NCBI GenBank assembly: GCA_950097015.1
Contig: CATNEN010000038.1
Coordinates: forward strand, 15,494,001 to 15,558,000
DNA: 64,000 nt
Direction of reading: 5' to 3'
DNA from: Macrostomum hystrix
Lineage: Eukaryota > Platyhelminthes > Macrostomidae
Both the position numbers and the translations under genes were made by a program. Of this stretch, positions 57,258 to 64,000 are shown one piece after another. The first letter of the stretch is position 1, and each line of letters starts with the position of its first letter. Below the pieces are notes generated by a model. It was not told the origin of the DNA and ran no database searches. It saw nothing but the letters and a program-made list of their open reading frames with translations.

Positions 57258-59842
57258 ATGCTGTCCGCCGCGGTCGATCGGGGCCTAAAGCCTCGGCCGC
57301 CTGGCCGTAACTCGGCTGAGCAAGTCAGACCAGCGAGCCAGCGGGTCTCACGTAACGGCAGCCGCAACGAGGACGTCTCGCCTATGTCGGCTGACTCGTT
57401 GAATAGCCAGGCGTCGGCCGCCGCCACGGGCAGGTCAGCGTTTCATCGTCGTCTATTTCATCGCCTGCGTCGGTATTCAAGTCCTTCTCAGTCTAGCCGG
57501 GCCGATCAGCAACTGTTGATGGCCTACAATTTTCAAACGGCGGTTGAGTTCAATTTGAAGAGTGAGCTGTACGTCTGCAAACGGAAACTGGTTAGCAAGT
57601 GCGAAGCTCTGGGCGTGCTCTGCCGCGAGTTGGACAAGCTTCGGGAGGAGCGCGAAGAGTTTAAGGCGCTGGCCCAGCAGGTGAGACCGATTGGTCTGTC
57701 AGTGAGCGGCTGCCACACAAATTGCTTGAGTTCATCCAGCCATAAGATAGGAGACGAAAGAATGTTTTCTTTAACAGTAGAAGCACTACGCTCCCCCCTT
57801 GATATTTCGTAGCTCCCAAACCAAATGATTGTTTTACGTGAGGGTTCATATGGACCAAAATTTTCCGCCCTTTACGATGAACCAACTTTCAACTTTTTAT
57901 GAAAAATTAAACCCGTAAATTTTCATGGCAATTCAAAATCAATGCCAACCATTCTGTGCCACGCACAGGCGCACGCCCGATGTCAGATAATGCGTCGCGC
58001 TCTGGGATTCGGCGAACTGTTGGAGGAGCAGATGAAGCCGATGACAGCTGAAGGTGGCGACGAATCGGTGCTGCGCCAGTTGCTGTTTGAGTGCATCGAG
58101 CATAACAAGGCGTTGCAGATAAAAAATGCTGAATTGCAGGAGTCGCTAACCAATGTGCAGGGCGATATGCGGCTGCTTCGATTGAATAATCATCATCAGC
58201 ATCAGCAGCAGCAGCAGCAGCAGCTAGATCCAGTCTGGGTTGAAGAGCGTTGCCGCCTAGTTGAGCAGTTGGAGGAGTACACCGGTAGGCTCAACCAGCT
58301 GCAGTCTGACCTGAGAACACTGCTAGACGAAAAAGAGGAACTCGTGGTTGAACGCGACGCTCTTAGAGGCAAATACGATAGGGTCAACTGCGAACTGAAC
58401 TACATTCTCAAAGGCGACGCTGGCAAGATTCTGGACATCGACGCTGTGGTGATGGAGAACCGGTACCTGCAGGTGAGGCGAGACGGGTGGATAAGAGAGT
58501 AATATGTAAAGATAGGGCGTGAGTAGCAGGGCTGTCTAACGCGTTTGCCTCTCGTAACAAGGTCGCTGAGCTCGATTCCGCGGCGAGGCCACATTCATTT
58601 GGGCGCAGCCGCGAAAAGAAGGCTTGGGGGCTTGTCGTTCGATTGACGCCCTTGAGAGCCAACTTCCAAGGCACAGTGAGAGTGCACGCTGCCTGACGAT
58701 GAGAAAGTCAGGGCAGATGTACACACCTGTGTGAGCGTGTGCCTACGTACGGTATCTGTGTGAGTGTGTGCTCAGGAGTCAGCCGAATGGGCAGAATTGC
58801 CTCCTCGCTGGCTGCAGGTCTAGTGTCACCAAGTTGTGCCTTTGCTCGCTTCCCTCCTGCAATTATTTTAACTATTAATATGTAAGGATACGTCGGTTTA
58901 GAGCGTTTAATTCAGTATTTGAAGGTCGGGGGTTCGATTCCCGACTACATTGAAACAATTTGTGTCCCTTAGCAAGACACAAAACACAAGCACTGCTTCA
59001 CTTCACCCAGATGTTAAATGGGTACTCAGCATTAGCTGGGATAATTGAAGGTGGGTGTGGCGTCTCCCCAGTCCATGGACTGAACAGATGTACGCAGCCT
59101 TCTTATGCTGGTTATGTACCCACACAGGAGCGACTGAATCAGATGGAGGAGGAGCGGGCCATGGCCTACCAGGCGGTGTCAAAGTACAAATCTATGCTTG
59201 AGCGGCACAAGACAGCAGTGTTTGATTCGCTGGTGACTTTGCATCCGCAGCAGCAGCAGCAGCAGCAGAAGCCGCAGTCGCAGCCGTCTGCATCGACGTC
59301 ATCGCTTTCGTCAGATGCGGCAGGTGCGACCACGATTTCGACGACATCGTCAACTCAACCGGTGATCACTCAGAAGACGGTGAAATCATTGATTTCAACG
59401 CTGAACCCGACTGTGGCCACTCTGCGAGACTTGCAGAGCCTGGCTAAAGCACTGCTGGATACTATACAGGTGGAATTAGCAATCCATTATTTTACTTAAT
59501 GCCTTGGGGATAGATTAGCAATCCATCCATTCTATTCCGCAGGACAAGAATCTGGCGCTGACGCACCAGCGCAAAGCCAACCGACTCCTGGCTGAGCGTG
59601 TCGCCGATCTGGAGCGTCAAGCTAGTGGCATGGAGTGCTCCGGCTACTGGCGCAACGCCTGCTCAGTGTTCATCAAGGCCAGAAGTTTGGACGATGTCAG
59701 GAATCTATTCCCGGAGCGTGTGCCCGGCTGCGAGGAGAACGGCGGCATCGGCGCCGACGATCGAGATCGAGAACGACGGTCCGGTGAAGTTGAAGACGGA
59801 CTTGATCGATGGCCATGTCGCGATCCAGAGGGATTGGGCTGA
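57258..59842 (+). CDS. CCDC149: Coiled-coil domain-containing protein 149-like
   Basis: Exons 57258-57680, 57969-58472, 59128-59469 and 59543-59842, all phase 0, give 522 residues. Recognised from ELYVCKRKLVSKCEALGVLC with RELDKLREEREEFKALAQQ, the VQGDMRLLRL block, the coiled coil around LVEQLEEYTGRLNQLQSDLR, the DIDAVVMENRYLQ segment and LRDLQSLAKALLDTIQ near the end, in the order seen in CCDC149. Long stretches are heptad-like coiled coil. Two Gln runs occur at about residues 217-227 and 350-356. The N-terminal 80 residues are low-complexity and not conserved with the family. The molecular role of this family is poorly known. The start ATG at 57258 is the first in a GC-rich leader. Intron 3 holds two SINEs. 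Confidence 0.85.
58515..58865 (+). mobile_element. SINE family B, full-length plus-strand copy, in CCDC149 intron 3
   Basis: The tRNA-like head (gctgtctaacgcgtttgcct, then gctgagctcgattccgc) leads into a body with gaggccacattcatttggg, ctgacgatgagaaagtcagg and gcagatgtacacacctgtg. It is the best reference copy for those in the lectin introns. Confidence 0.8.
58880..59120 (+). mobile_element. SINE family A, plus strand, in CCDC149 intron 3
   Basis: The head B box ggtcgggggttcgattcccg is followed by cccttagcaagacacaaaac, cttcacttcacccagatg and cagtccatggactgaacaga. The element ends within about ten bases of the exon 3 acceptor (cacacag at 59121-59127). Confidence 0.82.
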
Positions 59843-59924
59843 AATCTCAGTTTCTGTCATGCTTCCCGACTAGTTTGAATCTCAATTTTACACAATCCGA
59901 CTCGCTGAAGACCATGTGTTAAGT

Positions 59925-60112
59925 CTCAGGTTCCCTGAAGTCTCAGGTCCCCTGAAGTTCTCAGGTTCCCTGAAGTCTCAGTTTCCCTGAAGTTTCAGGT
60001 TCCCTGAAGTTTCAGGTTCCCTGAAGTTTCAGGTTCCCTGAAGTCGCAGGTTCCCTGAAGTCTCAGGTTCCCTGAAGTCTCAGGTCCCTGAAGTCTCAGG
60101 TTCCTGAAGTTT
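59925..60112. repeat. 17 bp minisatellite in the CCDC149 3' flank or UTR
   Basis: About 11 units of tctcaggttccctgaag starting about 80 bases after the stop codon, so probably transcribed. Confidence 0.92.
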
Positions 60113-60469
60113 GCTTTTCGGCGAGTCGGAACTTTTTGCGAGGCTTCCATTTTACTAACTAGTCCTTCCAGTCTGTTGCTTTTAATCAGCTTTTTGTGCT
60201 TTTTTTGTTGTCGTCTGGTCTATAAAATCCATTTTCGTTAGTTTATAAGTTTTTTCCTTACTTTCTGCATATGAAAAATTGCTATTGATTTGAAAGGAAG
60301 TTTGATGTATTGTATAAATAAATGGGTACAATTGTCTATGGTCAAAATAGTAGTATTTTTTCCAAACTTGCAGACTGGGCAGTTCAGACAAGTATGGCAT
60401 TTCTAGAATTATGGGATTTCTAAAATTGCATGGTTTCCTAAAGTTGACATTTCAGAAAGTATGGGATTT
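60113..60469. other. Spacer, no gene seen
   Basis: T-rich sequence with aaataaat near 60317, a possible polyadenylation signal for the CCDC149-like gene. Confidence 0.4.
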
Positions 60470-60995
60470 CTGAACGTATGGGATTTTTAACTATTATATT
60501 TTAGAAAGTGTGGGATTTCAGAAAGTATGGGATTTCAGAAAGTATGGGATTTCAGAAAGTATGGGATTTCAGAAAGTATGGGATTTCAGAAAGCATGGGA
60601 TTTCAGAAAGTATGGGATTTCAGAAAGCATGGCATTTCAGAAAGTATGGCATTTCAGAAAGTATGGCATTTCAGAAAGTATGGGATTTCAGAAAGTATGG
60701 CATTTCAGAAAGTATGGGATTTCAGAAAGCATGGGATTTCAGAAAGCATGGGATTTCAGAAAGTATGGGATTTCAGAAAGTATGGGAGTTCAGAAAGTAT
60801 GGCATTTTAGAAAGTATGGGATTTCAAAAAGTATGGGATTTCAGAAAGTATGGGAGTTCAGAAAGTATGGCATTTTAGAAAGTATGGGATTTCAAAAAGT
60901 ATGGGATTTCAGAAAGTATGGGAGTTCAGAAAGTATGGCATTTTAGAAAGTATGGGATTTCAAAAAGTATGGGATTTCTGAACATATGGGATTTC
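60470..60995. repeat. 17 bp minisatellite
   Basis: About 30 units of gggatttcagaaagtat. A block of about 68 bp (gggagttcagaaagtatggc onward) is repeated three times at 60784-60970. All three plus frames are open across it, so no protein is inferred. Confidence 0.94.
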
Positions 60996-61792
60996 TGAAC
61001 GTATGTGATTTCGACAGTATGGGATCTCGGCCTTTAGGGATTATAAAAATGAAACGAATAACAAGCAGTCATATCCACTAATGATAGTAGCATGTAACAA
61101 GTAGTCACAAAAATACTACAACTTTATTCGGTTTAAGTCGTTGATTTCGGTTATTTACAATTTGTAGTATTCGACAATAGGCACAAAAATAATTTCTACG
61201 ATTTAGGAATTCTTAGAATCACGATCTACAATATAGGACACACTATATATAAGTTTATCAAGTTTTGAGACCAACAACAAACACCAAAATCTAGTCAATT
61301 TTTAGGGACAACTCTCAAATTGTGACAAACTCAAAACTAGATACAGGAAAGAAAAAAAACTGCATTTTGTTTTAATGTTTATGTTTTTTTCGAAGATTAT
61401 TATAACATAAAGAACATTTAAAGCAAAACAACGCATCCAAAGTTTGCTTTCATTTATAGATTTGGTCTCCCAAAAAAGGATAAGTCTTTGTGCGCTCACT
61501 GTGAGCGAGAAGTTAGGCCTATAGCCCAGTAATTTAACAGGTCATTTAATTTTATAATTTACGTCATCAAAACGCAGCCAATTTTTGAGCTTGCCAGAAA
61601 AGCTAGCGTACACTTCTATGCTCAATAACTCGCCAATGGAGAAATTTTTCGTGACCAAATTTTTGTGAGATAAACGTAATACGGTTAACTGTAGACCTGT
61701 TAAATTACTCAGTATTAGGCCTAACTGCTCACTTAGAGTGAGCGCAAGAAGTCTTAGCCGTTTTTGGACACCCGTCATAAAACGTTAGTAAT
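60996..61792. other. AT-rich intergenic DNA, probable 3' UTR of the STAC-like gene
   Basis: No exon or repeat recognised. Confidence 0.5.
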
Positions 61793-64000
61793 TCATTCGA
61801 ATAGTCGTTCAACAGTGCGCACTGAGCAGTCCAACTCGCGACCATCTTTTAATCGAATCGGGACGGAGTGCTGGCTAACTCTTGGCCTCTGTTGAACCAC
61901 AATCTGGCCCCTGTAGAGCTTCACGGAGCCGCCGCAGTCTGTTGGCACCGTCTGCGGGCAGAGGACTCGCCAGATGACGTCACCCTCGCGAATGCGCTGC
62001 ACGTAGGCGGACGGGAAGAGGCCGACGCGGCCCATGCACTTGCCGCGCCACCAGTCCGGATCGGACATCTCCGTGCAGCTCAGCCTGAAGCCGGGCCTTC
62101 AAAGGAGAAATGTTTATTTAAGTATGTAAAACAGTAAAAACATTCTAGGCTTTGTGTGTTTGTTTCTGTCCATTTTTCACATTTATACTCATAGTAGAGG
62201 CAGTTTTTGCCTGGTTTTCTGAAATGTGAAGCATCGGACTTTTGCCTTGAAGGTCGGAGGTTCGATTCCTGTTTCCAAGAGAACAATTTGTATCCATTTG
62301 CTGTGATACTTAGCTCTGCATCGCTGTAGTTCACCAAGCTGTTAAATGGGTAACACCGGCATTAGCTTGGGTAATTGAGAGGGGTATGGCGTCCCCCAGC
62401 CAATGGACAACACAGCCATAGGCAGCCTTAAAATGCTCTGCTCAATTTACTAATAGTAGAGTAGTTAGCATTTTTTGTTATTCTCGATATTATAGCTTTT
62501 TGCAGACCATTTGATCCTTCGAGCATTCGATTGAATCCACAGTGGCAAAATCCAAGCGTTTCAGGCCGATTTTCAAGTTGTCTATGGCCAAAAGTATGAC
62601 CATAGAGCAATCGGACTGTCCTTCGGACACGCATTTAAGCCTCTCTCCACTGTGCCCTAGAACACAGACTAGACAGTTATCATCAGTTATCATCAGGCCA
62701 CCGAAACATCGGCATACCGACCAAGGCACTTGAGGGTGATAAGCTGCTTGTCCAAAGCCCTACTCACGGTGGCTTCACTCAATTCAAGGCCATCAAATTT
62801 GTCCTACAGCAAGCGTCGCATTTCCTTCAATGTCAGCAGAGGGTTTTTCGTCCAGCGATGCCAGCAGCAGCTGCGCCATATGCTCCACCACCAGCTTTGG
62901 CACCCGGTCACCACCTCGCAGGATCCGATCTCGGCGGCCCGTCAGCTCGTATCGTCTTCGGATGGAAGTAACAGTTTTTCTCTTCACATTCAGCCATCGC
63001 GCGATATTTGATCTGCTGTCGCCTCTTTCGATTGCGCTCACTATCAGCTCCTACTTCTCGTAGCTTATCTTGGCATATGGCCCTCGTTTCACGGGCTCGT
63101 CAACTTCGTCGATGGAATCAAAGCTGTCCTCACTTTCTTCGTCGAACATAGTGTTGGCTGCTTCGCTCTCTGGCGTCTGATGATAACTGTCTAGTCTGTG
63201 TTCTAGGGCACAGTGGAGAGAGGCTTAAATGCGTGTCCGAAGGATCAAATCGATTGCTCTATGGTCATACTTTTGGCCATAGACAACTTGAAAATCGGCC
63301 TGAAACGCTTGGATTTTGCCACTGTGGATTCAATCGAATGCTCGAAGGATCAAATGGTCTGCAAAAAGCTATATTCTTGACATTTTCGAATCGATATTCT
63401 GTCCTCTGCCAGCCAATCAGCACGACCCTATTTCTCAGTCCAGTTCTTTTGACCCAAAATACTTTACTCTCTTAAACTGCTAAAAGCTTTAAATAAGGTC
63501 CGTATTTTTCGAACTTATTAACTAGATGACCAGACAAGACAAGACCGTCTGTCAAATAGGTACCTCAAATCCATTTCGTCTCGATGCCTAGCCTTGAAAT
63601 CGTATAGAACGACGAATAAGTTGCCAGATAAGCGACTGTCGCGCAGCTGAAAATGATAGAATCAAATAAATTTGATAGAAAATAGTAACAGAGAAAAAGT
63701 AAATAGCGAGTTTTTCCCGCACGAGTTTCCGATTTCTTTGTGGTTGTAAATCTGCAGCAGAGTCCACTGGTGGCGTACTGAAGCCAGTTGCTCCCCAGCG
63801 CGTCAAATCATCGGTGTCTAAAAATGTTTTAATTTTTAGAAAGATTTTCAGTAATTTCTGATTAATCTTTAATAAGATCTATTGTTTAGACCCGGACAAT
63901 CACCTTCTGTACATCGTTTTTCCTCTGATGAGGTCGCAAAGTCCGAACTTGAACACGGATGTTCATTAGCAACGTCTGTGGCACTCTCTTGACGCGAGTC
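61793..64000 (-). CDS. STAC: STAC-like SH3 protein, 3' part (gene continues beyond the window)
   Basis: Exons in coding order: 64000-63904 (cut by the window edge), 63817-63723, 63646-63564 and 62096-61793. Phases agree at each join. The SH3 domain is split between the last two exons: FVVLYDFKARHRDEMDLR joins PGFRLSCTEMSDPDWWRGK and continues GRVGLFPSAYVQRI. The following region (VIWRVLCPQTVPTDCGGSVK, then a second SH3-like strand set ending ERLFE) matches the C-terminal layout of STAC adaptors, which in other animals regulate voltage-gated calcium channels and excitation-contraction coupling. The N-terminal C1 zinc-binding domain would lie outside the window. Donors gtgcgg (63722) and gtacct (63563) are weaker than usual, so exon 63817-63723 is the least certain. 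The intron 62097-63563 holds a SINE and a DNA transposon. Confidence 0.82.
62225..62445 (+). mobile_element. SINE family A in the STAC-like gene intron
   Basis: Head B box gaaggtcggaggttcgattc. The body contains gttcaccaagctgttaaatg, ggtaacaccggcattagctt and ccagccaatggacaacacag, matching the copy at 58880-59120. Confidence 0.8.
62493..63371. mobile_element. Tc1/mariner-superfamily DNA transposon remnant with long inverted ends
   Basis: Terminal inverted repeats of about 195 bp (62493-62686 and 63177-63371) begin tagctttttgcagaccattt and its complement. Both ends are flanked by TA, the target of Tc1/mariner elements. The 490 bp centre holds a broken DNA-binding part of a transposase and no catalytic domain, so it cannot move by itself. 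It lies in an intron of the STAC-like gene. Confidence 0.85.
62693..63149 (-). pseudogene. Decayed transposase fragment (helix-turn-helix part only)
   Basis: From the ATG at 63149 an acidic start (MFDEESEDSFDSIDEV) is followed by a paired-type helix-turn-helix region: IERGDSRSNIARWLNVKRKT, then a GRRDR linker and ending in ATVSRALDKQLITLK. This layout is typical of Tc1/IS630-like transposases. It has an in-frame stop near 63060, a frameshift near 62840 and another stop near 62810. The DDE catalytic domain is absent. Confidence 0.75.

Noticed and set aside
58208-58225. CAG run as a disease-type unstable repeat
   Set aside because: Only about six to seven CAG units, in frame in a coiled-coil protein; length is ordinary.
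60508-60946. Three overlapping plus frames with GISESMGFQKVWDFRK-type repeats
   Set aside because: A 17 bp repeat reads through all three frames in turn. No supporting gene structure.

Overview
This is nuclear DNA of a bilaterian animal. The genes have GT-AG introns. Five have recognisable families: AP-1 mu adaptin, FBXW7, a CCDC149-like coiled-coil protein, a STAC-like SH3 protein and a Kazal/follistatin-type secreted inhibitor. There are also several tRNA-derived SINE families. The SINE style suggests a lophotrochozoan, possibly a flatworm or mollusc, but the species cannot be named from this window. Coding exons are fairly GC-rich and introns AT-rich. About a third of the window (roughly 21 kb by my count) is minisatellite arrays, mostly with 14-35 bp units, and most long introns and intergenic gaps hold their own array.

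Layout: (1) 58-4841 +, AP-1 mu subunit in six exons, with arrays in introns 1, 2 and 5. (2) 5365-9978, a 4.6 kb gene-free block of 18 bp and 23 bp arrays, followed to 13.6 kb by SINE-like pieces and smaller arrays. (3) 13629-18587 +, a membrane-anchored mucin-like C-type lectin with signal peptide, three lectin domains, a Thr-rich stalk, a transmembrane helix and a short tail. (4) 20030-37834 +, a second lectin locus. It starts with a signal-like N-terminus and three fibronectin type III domains, then runs through repeated lectin cassettes that include a 6,771 bp tandem duplication. (5) 39788-41884 -, an unrecognised protein with two membrane segments. (6) 45462-49475 +, FBXW7 (F-box plus WD40). 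(7) 49.7-52.2 kb, a pyrimidine tract and a 19 bp array. (8) 52428-55085 -, a secreted follistatin/Kazal protein in four exons. (9) 57258-59842 +, a CCDC149-like coiled-coil protein. (10) 61793-64000 -, the 3' part of a STAC-like gene, whose intron holds a decayed Tc1/mariner-like element with about 195 bp terminal inverted repeats.

The most unusual part is the lectin cluster at 13.6-37.8 kb. All internal lectin exons begin and end in the same phase, so cassettes can be joined or skipped without breaking the frame. One phase-compatible path through the second locus would encode about 3,051 residues with ten lectin domains. Two copies of a short terminal exon with a stop codon offer truncated secreted ends. 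The last copy is followed by DNA that could encode a membrane anchor. Exons have been fused within Thr-rich coding repeats, and copies differ mainly at one short site.
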